A stretch of DNA of 64,000 bases from Thinopyrum elongatum (taxonomy: Eukaryota > Streptophyta > Magnoliopsida > Poales > Poaceae), in NCBI GenBank assembly GCA_011799875.1, contig CM022298.1, positions 498,317,357 to 498,381,356 of the forward strand. Reading direction: 5' to 3'. The position numbers and the translations under genes are program-made. The notes under the pieces are model-generated. The model was not told where the DNA came from, ran no database searches, and saw only the letters and a list, made by a program, of their open reading frames with translations. This document shows, in pieces, positions 1 through 10,543 of the stretch (within the stretch, counting starts at the first letter, position 1; the number at the start of each line of letters is the position of its first letter).

Positions 1-31
1 AGAATGACCCCGCCCCCACACACACACACAG

Positions 32-2196
32 GAAAGCGATCAGCCGCCGAATCCGGAGTATGAATCTAGACTCCCACAACACAAGCTCGAATCTGAGTTT
101 TGCGCTACCGAGAAGTACCAAAAGCTGAGTAGTGTGCACGGGCACACTTCCGCTCGATGCGTATGCACGGAGGGATTTGACATCAGCAGACGGTTTCTCA
201 ATTGGCCCTTAGAGGTTAATGCTAAGTTCATCATTTTAGTTGAGTTAATGCCACCGCTCATCCTGAATACTATTTAACATTGGCAGGGATATGAGGCTTG
301 TGCCTTTGTTAACTGGCTGGATGAAGAATGGCATGGCAGGGCTCGGAGTGTTATCACCAAGCTCGCAGAAGATAACGTAATGCTGAAGAAGAAACTGACT
401 AATCTGGAGTGTACAATTAGTACGATGAAGTAAGAAAGAATCAATCACAGGCAACAGATGAAAGTGATGTCTACTACACAACTTGTTCTTGTAGACACGT
501 GTTGGGCCTCCAAGCGCAGAGTTTTGTAGGACAGTAGCAATTTTCCCTCAAGTGGATGACCTAAGGTTTATCAATCTATGGGAGGCGTAGGATGAAGATG
601 GTCTCTCTCAAACAACCCTGCAACCAAATAACAAAGAGTCTCTTGTGTCCCCAACACACCAAATACAAAGGTAAATTGTATAGGTGCACTAGTTTGGTGA
701 AGAGATGGTGATACAAGTGTAGTAATGATAGTAGATATTGATTTTTGTAATAGTAACAATAAAAAACAGCAAGGTAGCAAGTAACAAAAGTGAGCACAAA
801 CGGTATTGCAATGCTTGAAAATGGGCCTTGGGTCCGTGCTTTCGCTAGTGCAATCTCTCAACAATGCTAATATAATTGGATCATATAACCATCCCTCAAC
901 GTGCGACGAAGAATCACTCCAAAGTTCTTATCTAGCGGAGAACTTAAGAAATTGTTTGTAGGGTACAAAACCACCTCAAAGTTATCCTTTCCGATCGATC
1001 TATCTAAGAGTTCGTACTAAAATAACACCAAGTTATCCTTTCCGATCGATCTATCCAAGAGTTCGTACTAAAATAACACCATATGATACACATCAACCAA
1101 CCCTAATGTCACCTAGATACTCTAATGTCACCGCGAGTATCCGTGAGTTTATTATGCGATATGCATCAAACAATTTCAGATTCATAATACTCAATCCAAC
1201 ACAAAGAACCTCAAAGAGTGCCCCAAGATTCCTACCAGAGAAACAAGGACAAAAACATGCATCAACCCATATGCATAGATTACCCCAATGTCACCTCGGG
1301 AATCCGCAAGTTGAGTGCCAAGACATACATCAAGTGCTCTCAAATCCAACAAAGTATTCAATCCGATAATAACGAAATCTCAAAGGGAAAACTCAATTCA
1401 TCACAACAAGATAGAGAGGGGAAAACACTATATGATCCAACTATATTAACAAAGCCTGCGATACATCAAGATCGTGCCAAATCAAGAACACGAGAGAGAG
1501 AGAGAGAGAGAGATTAAACACATAGCAACTAGTACAAACCCTCAGCCCCGAGGGTGGACTACTCCCTCCTCATCATGGAGGCCGCCAGGATGATGAAGAT
1601 GGCCTCCGGTGATGATTTCCTCCTCCGGCAGGGTGCCGGAACAGGGTCCAGTTTGGTTTTTCGTGGCTACAGAGGCTTGCGGCGGCAGAACTTCTGATCT
1701 AGGTTAACTTTCGGGGGTTTATGAATTTATAGGATTTTTCAGTGTTGGAATCATGCGGAGATGGGCCTCAGGGGGCCTACCACCCACCAGGGCGCGCCAG
1801 GGGGAGTGGCGCGCCTTGGTGTCTTGTGGGCAGCAGGGGGCCCACTCTGGTGGTTCTTTGCTCCATTATTTCTCTTTTCTTCCAAAAAAATCATCAAAAA
1901 GTTTCATCCAATTCCGAGAACTTTTATTTCTGCACAAAAAACAACACCACGGTAGTTCTGCTGAAAACAACGTCAGTCCGGGTTAGTTCCATTCAAATCA
2001 TATCAAAACCATTTAAAATTATTGTAAACATGGCATGAATACTTCATAAATTATATATACGTTGGAGACGTATCAGAAAGCAAGAGACAAGAAGGAACTA
2101 GCATGTGTAGTTGTGGTTGTCGCATTATCCATCTTCTATGCGCTGTTTGCAATGATGATTAGGGGTTTTGTTGATTATTACTGGCTTCATCAATAA
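32..2196 (+). pseudogene. GRF-like zinc-finger gene, 3' exons, split by a solo LTR
   Basis: Two 3' exons of a plant gene are visible. Exon 32-214 follows a pyrimidine tract ending in CAG and ends at a GT donor; the next exon begins at 287 after TTGGCAG. Phase is kept across the intron. The encoded text has a cysteine-rich stretch (RCVCTEGFD) followed by a C-FVNWLDEEW block, like GRF-type zinc fingers, and then a short coiled coil. A TAA stands at 431-433. The same frame continues to 464, is interrupted by a solo LTR (465-2075), and resumes after one copy of the duplicated GAAAG at 2081. There it encodes a hydrophobic, probably membrane-anchoring tail (VVVVVALSIFYALFAMM) ending at TAA 2194-2196. 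The upstream exons lie outside the window. The gene is broken by the LTR and by the internal stop; the family call is an inference from the motif pattern. Confidence 0.6.
465..2075 (-). mobile_element. Solo LTR of an Athila-type gypsy element
   Basis: Read on the minus strand, the segment starts TGATACGTCTCC at 2075 and ends GTAGACATCA at 465. It is flanked by identical 5-bp duplications GAAAG (460-464 and 2076-2080). No internal region or second LTR is present, so it is a solo LTR left by recombination between LTRs. Its first few hundred bases (about 2075-1740) resemble the LTR at 10544, sharing the 'CTAACCCGGACTGACG' and 'TTTTCAGCAGAA' blocks, so the two belong to one family or close relatives. 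It disrupts the last exon of the GRF-like gene. Confidence 0.9.
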
Positions 2197-2763
2197 GAAG
2201 AGCTCAATGTATTGCTTGCCAACTATCCTACTCCGTTCATACCGGTGCATAAGTCACATTACGAAAACCAAATAATCCCAAAACTCATTCCCTGTTTTTT
2301 GTCCTGAAAAAAGAAATCAGCCAATAGGAGTCGTGGGCCTTGTATGCATTCAATGACTTCAGACTACTTAGCATAACATGCAATGGTCAATTCTCTGCAC
2401 GCAATGGTATTGATTAGCAAATAATCATCAAGTTCTCTCATTTTTCCCCCACCTAGGTCGCCGGTACGGAGGGAGTAGTATGAAAAATGCTTGTTTCATA
2501 TTTGGACGCTCCAACGCATGTGCGTAATTATCACATTGAGAACTGCGCAACCCCGGGAATTTGGAGCGACTGGGTACAAATAATTGCGGTTGATTATATC
2601 AGCGGTTAGAAAATATGTCAATCCCCCGCTTCAATTGACATTCCTCTTCTTTGCATACCCCGCTTAAGTGTCCACCATCTTCATCGTCCCCGACCAGCCG
2701 CGCTACACACTTGCACACACTCTGCAATCTCGCTCTCTCGTGGTTTGTATACGTACAGCAACC
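2197..2763. other. Non-coding stretch, probably 3' UTR and promoter of the next gene
   Basis: I see no coding potential here. A Stowaway-like end remnant (cggagggagta) lies at 2467-2477, which also occurs in other MITE ends of this window. The last 120 bases before 2764 are C/T-rich and look like a 5' leader for the acidic protein gene. Confidence 0.4.
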
Positions 2764-3138
2764 ATGTTGAGCGACAGCAAAGACGACAATTCCGCCAGCA
2801 GTCTGGCGCCCGATGATAGGTCAACATCGGAATCATCCCGCTCGTCTTCCATGAGTCCGGCGTCAAGCCCAGACCTCGATTATACCCGGATCATGGAAGG
2901 GACGCTGCCTCCAGAGTCGTCAGACGACAACAAGATGGATGAGGAGCCGTCGAAGGACGAAGAAGAGGACGACGATGATGATGAGGAGGAACGGTCAAAC
3001 GAGGAGGAGGACGACGATGACAGCAACGATGATGACGGCGGCAGCGGCGATGAAAAGCCAACGGTCAGCGGCAAGAAGCGTCCTCGCCAAGACAATGTCG
3101 CGAGACCATCCAACAACAACAAGAAGAAGAAGGACTAA
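2764..3138 (+). CDS. Small acidic, nuclear-type protein of unknown function
   Basis: The 124-residue frame starts at ATG 2764 in a good context (caaccATG) after a C/T-rich leader; an ATG at 2668 in the same frame is less likely because the intervening text looks like leader. Residues 1-50 are Ser-rich, residues 59-97 are a Glu/Asp run with scattered Ser and Gly, and residues 104-109 (KKRPRQ) plus the final KKKKD are nuclear-localisation-like. Such a composition is typical of histone-binding or chromatin-associated acidic proteins, but no named domain is visible, so the function is unknown. The gene sits between the broken GRF-like gene and a CACTA end. It may be a host gene or a gene fragment carried by the CACTA element. 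Confidence 0.5.
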   Translation: MLSDSKDDNSASSLAPDDRSTSESSRSSSMSPASSPDLDYTRIMEGTLPPESSDDNKMDEEPSKDEEEDDDDDEEERSNEEEDDDDSNDDDGGSGDEKPTVSGKKRPRQDNVARPSNNNKKKKD

Positions 3139-3229
3139 ATTAAGCAGTCTGTATATATCACTGTTTCCGTTCGCTCATATTAATTTGTTATCTCTGTTTC
3201 CTCGGTCAATCTCATCATAGATGGTTAGC

Positions 3230-3720
3230 AATACGTATTCGACAGATATCTTTTACATTATCGCCCATAGGTTGGTTTCTTGAATTCTGTGCCCTATCGA
3301 GCACACAGTTCACACAAAAAAATCGTATGCGCTATCTATAGTGATCGCACACAATTCTGATTACCAACATGTTTGTCGGGTATCACACACATCTTGTTAC
3401 GCCGAATCGTTTGTGTTCAACTCGATCATCACAAACGGTTCATCGAAGTGAACTATATGCCGTATATCACACACACCGTCATCTGGCTGCCCGTTTCTGT
3501 TGTTCTGGATCATCGCAAACAGTTCGTATGGATCAACTATATGCCACGCATCGCACACGCAACTAAAATCTAGATCGTGTTTGATGTCTCCGCCATCGCA
3601 AACGTTTTGTATCATTTTTTATGGTTTTATTACATCACCGTTTGCGATTAATGCATCGCACACAGTTTCGTCGAAGGGTCTCTGATTGTCGTGTCGCGTT
3701 CGCAGCATCCTGCAGTAGTG
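3230..3720. mobile_element. Terminal part of a CACTA transposon
   Basis: The segment ends at 3720 with CAGTAGTG, the complement of the CACTACTG terminal inverted repeat of CACTA elements. Ahead of it the motif 'atcgcacacagttcg / atcgcaaacggttcat' recurs about every 60-100 bases, as expected for subterminal transposase-binding repeats. The other terminus is not found in the window, so this is a partial element. Immediately beyond 3720 the sequence is gypsy pol on the minus strand, so the CACTA end lies inside that gypsy element. Confidence 0.7.
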
Positions 3721-4990
3721 ACACATCCACATTCACTCGGAGGAAGGCGACGAGCGCGCCCTCCTGCTCATTGGGAAGACAAGCACCGATGGTGAAGGTG
3801 GGGCCTGAGTCACTACCGTCAATGACACCTTTTTGGTCTCAGAATAACTATTTCTTCCTTGCTGGTGCAGCCTCAGGAGGCGCGACTTCACCCCCGGCAG
3901 CCGAATGCGCGGTTGTCGCGGCCTTGTACGCGTGCCTGAGGGAGCTAACCACGTCCTTCTCGTCGCACACGACGGCAATGACACCGCCACAACCGGGCAT
4001 CTTGATAACGTTGTAGCCAACGTGGGTTGCTGCCATGAACTTGGCAAGTGCCGAGTAGCCCAGGATGGCGTTGTACGGGAGGCCGATGTGTGCTGTGTCA
4101 AAGTCGATGATCTCGGTGCGGTAGTTGTAGCGGGTATCGAAGGTGACAAGGAGACGCACTTGCCCCAGGGGGTGGTAGATCCACTCGTCACATCAGAGAA
4201 AGGCTTGGTTGGTGCCAGCTGGTCGTAGGGCACTTGGAGCGCCTTGAAGGTCTCGACGGAGATCCAATTGAGGCCAGCGCCCCCGTCGATGAGGGTCTTG
4301 GTGACTGCAACGTTGCTGATGGTGGGGGTACATAGCATGGGGAGTGTGCCTGTGGCTGTCGTGGATTTGGGGTGATCCCTGGCGTCGAAGACGATGTCGC
4401 GATGTGCCCAGCTATGGGAGAGTGGCTTGAAGTGGTGACTGGAAGCGGGGGGCCTGCGCTCCGCCAAGGATGCACACCACCGCGTATGGCCCCTGGTGAC
4501 CTCCGGTGACTCCACCGACTGGGGCGAAGCGCGCGGCGAACTGGCCATGGAGCTCGTCCCAGGAGGAGATCGAAGCCCTGGGAAGGCCCGTAAGCCAAGA
4601 GCGCGGGGCGCCCTGGAGGGCCATGGGGAGATAGTTCACCATGACCTTGTCATCGTCGCCTGCTGCCAAGACACTTTGCACGTAAAGCCGCAGGAACTCC
4701 GCGGGGTCATGCGCGCTACCTTAGCGCGGTGGTAGCCCCGGCCCGAACCTCAATGGCCAATCCACTCGACGGAGCTCGCGGGTGAAGGCGCGGTAGCCCA
4801 TGCCGCTCGAGGTCATCCCATGAGCAGGGGCGAGCACCCGGTGCCCCACGCGCTAGCGGCGAGCGTCGACCATGGAGCCAATGAGCTGAAGCGGAGCGGA
4901 AGAATAGTGGCGCACCCCGACCTGGCGCGCCAAAAGTCGGAATCGGGGCTCTGGGGACGCAAGATGGTTCGAACTCTATGGTGCGCTCGT
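3721..4990 (-). pseudogene. Gypsy (Tat-like) gag-protease fragment with start of RT
   Basis: On the minus strand the order is gag (about 4681-4400, with a block like KVMVNYLPMALQGAPRSWL), protease (about 4330-3850, with TLIDGGAGLN as the active-site region and LPYNAILGYSALAKFMAAT following), then the first residues of the RT region (ALVAFLRVNVDV, about 3760-3721). Protease is spread over two frames, with a shift near 4160-4190. The canonical DTGA/DGGA region is still readable. The element is cut at 3721 by the CACTA end, so most of pol is missing. It is a decayed, non-functional copy. Confidence 0.8.
4913..4932 (-). other. Putative primer-binding site of the minus-strand gypsy element
   Basis: On the minus strand the sequence TGGCGCGCCAGGTCGGGGTG follows the LTR region and precedes gag. 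Its TGG start matches the CCA end of a tRNA. I do not assign a tRNA. The spacer between LTR end and this site is not certain. Confidence 0.5.
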
Positions 4991-5813
4991 TCCTACCACC
5001 CCACACAGCCTCACAACCTCACGGCGATGCTCTGGTGTGCTCGAGCTAAGGAAGAAGAACAATGGACACGGCAGTTTACCCAGGTTCGGACCACCTTGCG
5101 GTGTAAAACCCTACTCCTGCTTGGTTGGAATTGCTTGGGGAGATGAAGTACAAATGTATAGCCCTAGTTGCCCAAAAAATTAGGCCCTCTCTATGGTGGC
5201 ACCCTGTCCTCTCTTATACTGGCCTTGCTCCTCTTCCCCCAAAAACACATGGCGGGAAGGGTTGCTAGAATGGCCAATTCAAAGGGGGACAGGGTTGCAG
5301 CTTATCCTGACTAAAGGCGGTCTTCGCCTGGAAAGGCCTCCTGCCGTGACGCGCCGGTGGGCTCGGTGATGACCTCCGTCCTGGTGAGCCCGTCATCCTG
5401 GTCCTCTTGCATCAAATGGCTAACCTTTGGGATTGCTTTGGGAACTGGCGCGCTGTCCTTGCTCCCTTAGCACAAAAGAGGAAAGCCTTCATATCCGCGC
5501 CTACTCGCATGGCCCCTGGCGCCGCCCGTCGTCGTGCGCGTCACCCACCTGGGGATGCAGTGCCGCGTGACCCACCAAGCCGCGCCTGCTTTGCTTACCC
5601 CGTGAGGGGCCTCGGGAGGCGGCCTTGGGAGATCGCCCCGCGAGGCCGCTGATGACGCCTGCTGATGTGTGCCTCGCGAGGAGAGGGCCCTCGCGAGGGT
5701 CTTGCCTGTGAAGTTCGGTAGTGGCCAGCCGCTGGGCCATGGGCATGCGCCGCGTCTTGCGCCACAGGCAGATGGGTCGGGGTACCCCTAGTCCCATGGG
5801 CCCGACACTAACA
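4975..5813 (-). mobile_element. LTR of the minus-strand gypsy element
   Basis: On the minus strand this starts TGTTAGTGTCGGGCCC at 5813 and runs into the putative PBS. A TATA-like element (TATAAGAG on minus, near 5211-5218) lies two thirds of the way along, which supports minus orientation. The body contains 'cctcgcgagg' palindromic repeats around 5590-5690. The inner border near 4975 is uncertain. The outer border abuts a copia primer-binding site exactly. Confidence 0.65.
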
Positions 5814-5815
5814 AT

Positions 5816-5827
5816 TGGTATTAGAGC
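5816..5827 (+). other. Copia primer-binding site (initiator tRNA-Met type)
   Basis: TGGTATTAGAGC differs by one transition from TGGTATCAGAGC, the common plant copia site complementary to initiator tRNA-Met. The two bases before it and the ACA at 5811-5813 fit the usual LTR-PBS spacing. Confidence 0.75.
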
Positions 5828-5880
5828 AGGTTTTCCATGTCTCTGTTTATTATAGGTCTAACAACCTTGGAATTTTGAGT

Positions 5881-8030
5881 ATGTCATATGCAGGTAGATC
5901 CTCGCGCTCTGAAAGGCTTCCTATCTTCGATGGAAATGATTATGTTTACTGGCAAGGAAGAATGAAAATTAGACTTCAAGCAATCAACGCAGAGCTATGG
6001 CAGATTGTGGAGAATGGATACACTATCCAAAACCCAGAGACGTCTACTCCTGAAGATGAAGCAAACATTCAGCTGAATGCACAAGCGAAAGATATCATCT
6101 ATGATAGCATATCTAGAGATATTTCAATTCTGTTTCGAAACCTTGATACCACCAAGGAAATCTGGGATGCCATCAAACATGTTCATGAAGTAGTTATCAT
6201 CAGAACAGAGGCACATACTGATATGCTTCATGCTACATTCGCTCACTTTCAAAGTCTTCGAAAGGAAAGTGGCATGGAGCTCACTGATCGCCTAACCAAC
6301 ATTGTTGAAAAATTGCATCAACGGGGAGCGAAAGATATAATCGAAAAAGATGTGGTCAACAAGCTGCTCTATGCTCTTGATACAACTTTTGACTTGATTG
6401 TAGCTAAAATCAACCAAAGACCTGATTTTGAAGAACTTCAGTATCTTGAAGTCATGAGGCTGTTGACTGTTCATGAAGAAAAATGGAACTTAAAAATGGG
6501 CAACCAGAATCTTCTTCGAAAATCGAAGGAGAAATTCTTTCACATTATGGTAGTCCCAAGAAGAAGAAGCTATCGAGAATCAACACACAGTCGCAAGAGA
6601 ACTCGAAATGCTCACAGAATGGCTCAATAGCCTCCGGAGACAAAATTTGTATCTCAGAAATGCTGACGAAGATGAACCATCTGAATCCTCAAGAAGATTA
6701 CCTCCAAAAGAAATGAAATGCTACAAGTGCAAGCATTTCGGTCATTTCATAGCCGATTGTCCCAACTGGGATATGAGCAGAAACCCAAGTAGTAGGTGGC
6801 GCTCTCTTCGTTGTACTGGATTTACTCGCATGAATCATCACTCTAAGATCAAGAAGAATGATGAACCATTCTCATCATATTCGAAGAGACCACTCACTGA
6901 CACATGAGCTATAGGAACCATCAAATCAAACATGAAGAGAATGTCTCATCTGGATGGTGTGTGTGCTGGAATGACAATGGACTCCGAAGATGAAACATCT
7001 GAATCTGAATCTGATGATGAAGATTTTATAAAGGTTTGGGTAGAAGAAATGCATTCATCGCTCATGAATCTTCCAAATAGTCACTTCAATCAGACACCAA
7101 AGATGATGCTTCAAGTGACAATGAATCCATCACACTCTTTCTCATGACAAAAACCTCAAGGGAACATGTATCATCAAAACATCAAAAATCCATGACTGAA
7201 TTTTCTTCAGAAAACATTGCCTGTGCTAAACTTGTCAAGATTGCTAAATCTCAACAAGATGAACTTGAAAAGCTGGAAATAAATCTAAGGAAATCGGAAG
7301 GATTACTGGTCGAAGAGATGGAGAAAAATCAAGAGTTGAATGAAGAGCATGATGCTCTTTCTTCAACTATCAATGATCTATCCAACCATTATAACTCTCT
7401 TGTTGTTAACTTCAAGAATTTATCAGATGAACTCCTTAATAGGAATCAAGAACTCAAGTCACTAAAAGAGTCTTATGACGCGCTTGCGAATAAAAAGGCT
7501 TGTCTCTTCGCCGAGCAATCTGAAAAACTTCTTGATGATTTTGTGCCTCTATGTCTAAAATGCTTAAGGCTTAGCAATGATGATTCCACTGTTGAATCAT
7601 CCAATTCTATCTCTAACCCCTCTTTTGAGGAATTTGTTGCAAGCTTTGATGAAAATTCTAGGTTAAAGAACTTGCTTGAGATATGCATGCTTAGAAGCCT
7701 AAAAGGGCATCTGACTCTGTATGATATTCTCAAGAAGTCAATTTTGCACAAAAATCCTAGAAAGGAAGGTTTTGGTTTCGAGAGGAAACTCAATGTTGAT
7801 GGAACTTACTGGACCCCTGAGCAATATCCTCAAACAAGTTAGGTTCTTTCTAAAAGCAAAACTCTCAAACCTGCACTTCTGTCAGGATATGACTGCCCCA
7901 GTCCTATTGACAATGATGAGTCTAACTACAAACTCTTCGAACAACAGAATGGTAAGGTATTTTCTCGGTATGTCGGGACTAACTATAGGACATGATCACC
8001 CAAGAAGCAGATTTGGGTAAAGAAGTGCTT
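5881..8030 (+). pseudogene. Sirevirus-type copia gag with zinc knuckle and coiled coil
   Basis: ATG 5881 opens a frame with a copia gag domain (FDGNDYVYWQGRMK near the start; LTDRLTNIVEKL near 6280). Frameshifts occur between about 6480 and 6610. A CCHC knuckle (CYKCKHFGHFIADC) is encoded at about 6719-6760 in another frame. A Glu/Asp/Ser-rich acidic linker follows (6930-7130), then a long coiled coil (7144-7842). The tail near 8000-8030 has a WVKK block resembling the WVPK end of copia gag. At least three frame changes make it non-functional. Gag would form the virus-like particle of the retrotransposon. Confidence 0.75.
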
Positions 8031-8639
8031 GATTGAAAATTTATCTGTCACAGCTAACCTGACCTTGTAGGATAATTCTCTTAGGTGAAAACCACTCATA
8101 AAACAAAGCTATTATTCCCTTGAAGGATAAACTGGTTGAACTCTCAACAGAAGTAGTACATGCGTACCTCCTCGAACCATTACGTTCATGTCTGTGGGAA
8201 CAATTTCAATGCTTACTCATATGATTACACTCGTACTGCACGGATGAGCTACGAAGGACATCAAAGGAACAAGGTTTCTACATCTTCGACAATTGAGGCC
8301 TCCACATCCCACACAAGTGTGGGTTGTGAAAATGAACTAAATATTTCTTGCAGAAACTCTCTCAGGGTTACTCCTCGCTAATACTAAGCCCTCGGACTCT
8401 TTCTTGTTAGTGTTGTTTTGTTCTTGGTGTATTTGTTTTCGCCTTGTGTTTTTTGTTTCGTCCGATGATCAACTCATTCAGAGCTATCATTGTGTTTTCC
8501 TTCGTTTGGCTGAGTGTTTTGATTCAGACCCTGTTTTTGTCTCTATTTTCTCTCTTCCAATCTATGTTGTTCGACATGAGCATGCTATTTGATCTGAAGA
8601 AAAATTATTTCCAACATCCTTGGTTGCAAAAGAAATAGA

Positions 8640-9406
8640 CTTGGAACGTTTATCCAAATTTGCGCACGCCCATCTTCAAACCTTTCGGTCACCCGCTCCA
8701 CTTCCTGAGTTTCTCATAGGAAACGGGTTCCACGTGCCCACGATCATGATCATGTCCATCGAATGCGAAATGTCCATCATCCAAGGACCATTGATTTTAG
8801 AGAGGTGGTTCGGCACTCAGGCTATAAATACCCCTCCCCTCATCCTATTCCTTAGTCCCTCCGCAATTTTCCCTAGAGCCCTTCCTCCATCTCTAGTCTG
8901 AGCCCGTGCTCGAAGCTTCTCCGGCAAGGAGCTCCGCCGTGAAACTTCGGTGGAATCTCATCGCAATCGTTTATGCCAGTGTCGTAATCCTCTCCTCCGC
9001 ATTGTCGTAGTTGATCCATACTACCAAGTTAGGGCGTATAGATCTAGAGAAACCCACTTCCTTCTTTGTTCTTAAGGTTGTTCTTACCAACGAGATTTAT
9101 ATGCATTTATTTTACTGTGGTAGATCATCAGGATTCACTAGGATTTAAGTAGTACGGTTTGTAGATCTTCCTCGTACTAGTTCCTCAGATCTAAGGTTCA
9201 TTTGTAGTTCTACGAAGATTAGATAGCTTTCAATTTAGCTAAGTTATCTCTGTGGCTAGATTAAAAATCTATCGAGCATATCTTTACTTGCTGCAGTGAA
9301 TCTCTCTCTCTCTCGAAAAATATTTTGTTCAAAAAAAATCTTTTGTGCATGCTTGTGACCCTACCTTATTTTTCCCTCGCATCTACTCTCTCTTCACAGG
9401 TGTTTC
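8640..9406 (+). promoter_or_regulatory. Internal promoter-like leader with TATA box and candidate intron
   Basis: A clear TATAAATA lies at 8823-8830 in a GC-rich setting, followed by a C/T-rich leader and about 400 bases of A/T-rich, intron-like text. It ends in a pyrimidine tract and CTTCACAG at about 9394-9401, just before ATG 9407. This layout suggests a separate spliced transcript for the downstream frame. Whether it belongs to the copia element or to a captured plant promoter cannot be decided here. Confidence 0.45.
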
Positions 9407-10543
9407 ATGGCATCCATTTTACGAGAGCATTCTGAATCTGAAGAAGAACTGCCTCAGATTTCACCAAGGTCTAGGCGAAAGAAAATGAGAGGAGGAGGAA
9501 ATCCTTCGAAGCCTCCCAAAGCTCCGAAGAAGAAGAAGGTTGCTGAGACTGAAGATGTTGCAGAAGAGATTCCCACTGCAGTCAGTCAGCCCAGGGATGA
9601 ATTGGCCACAGACGCCCTCACTTTGTTCTCCGAAGGAAATCCAAGGAAAGGTGGTCATGGCAGAGAGAAGAACACCACTGCTGAAATGTCTGCTCCAGAA
9701 AACTGCAAAACCCCACCTGGACATGAATCAACTACTGATTGCAATAACAGGCTTTAAAGGATTCGCCGCCATTGGGCAGGCAAGTGGTACAGATATGAAA
9801 ATGTTCGTAAGAAGTATAAGATCTTATTCACATTCACTCTGCCCTGGAACGAATGCATTGTAGAAGGCTGGATTAATGAAGGCAATGAGAAAGTGAGGCC
9901 ACCTCAACCTCTGAATGCTCATCCTGATTCACTCAAGACCATCGCAGACTTCCCTGAGGAAGTTGAGAAGAGAGCAAAGGCCAAGTGTGAAGCAAAAGAG
10001 TCCAAGGAAAAGCATGTTGAAGCTGAAAATGTGGCTCTTACCAAGCAAGATGTGCAGAAGAAGAAATAATTTTCCTCTGCTTCCAAAGCAAGCAAGTCGA
10101 AGAAGTCTATTTCCCCTCCCGCACCTCCAAAGAAAACCACCACCAAGAGAACCAAGCAGGTTGCCTCTGATTTGTCTGATGAGTCCTCCAGCGAAGATAT
10201 TGTTGATAAAATTCCCATGTATGATCGGCCAGCTATTCTTGGCTGGCTTGCTCAGAGTCCCTCTCCTATGAAAGTTTTGCCTTTGCCATGATGCTCACCT
10301 AGACATGCTCCTCCACCAGTCACTGATAAACTTTTGGAGTCAGCTGCTCCGAGGACTTTGACCAAGACTATAGCAAAGAGAAAGCTGCCATCTGAAGAAA
10401 ATGTCGATGCTTCTGCCAACAAGGCCAGGTCCAGTCTTCCTGCTCCCATAGAGGAACCAAAGTATGACTTCAGATTATTCAGCGATATCATTGACAGTGC
10501 GACATGTGATGCCGAATCTGATGAGTTAAGCAGTTTGGGAGTG
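9407..10543 (+). pseudogene. Lys-rich open region in the envelope-like position of the copia relic
   Basis: ATG 9407 starts a frame rich in Glu, Lys, Pro and Ser (PSKPPKAPKKKKV). Coding character continues in shifted frames to about 10543, with a block WYRYENVRKKYKILFTF near 9795 and a Lys/Ala coiled-coil-like stretch at 9950-10060. At least one frameshift (near 9750) and a TAA near 10067 break it. Sireviruses often carry an extra frame between pol and the 3' LTR, so an envelope-like ORF is the best guess, but I see no signal peptide or membrane segment. It could also be a captured gene. Confidence 0.4.

Larger units (their letters stand above)
5814..10543 (+). mobile_element. Sirevirus-type Ty1/copia relic lacking pol
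   Basis: The segment opens with a copia-type primer-binding site and continues with gag, zinc knuckle and the long coiled-coil gag extension typical of Sireviruses. It then jumps, without protease, integrase or reverse transcriptase, into an A/T-rich leader and an envelope-position open frame. No LTR of its own is visible at either end: the left side is a gypsy LTR, the right side (10544) is an Athila LTR. It is a defective remnant, perhaps with the second half derived from a different element. Confidence 0.65.

Noticed and set aside
3905..4735. Plus-strand open frames in the gypsy fragment
   Set aside because: Gag and protease motifs are on the minus strand; these are shadows.
9919..10218. 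Minus-strand open frame with hydrophobic run
   Set aside because: Antisense of the Lys/Glu-rich frame; no independent support.
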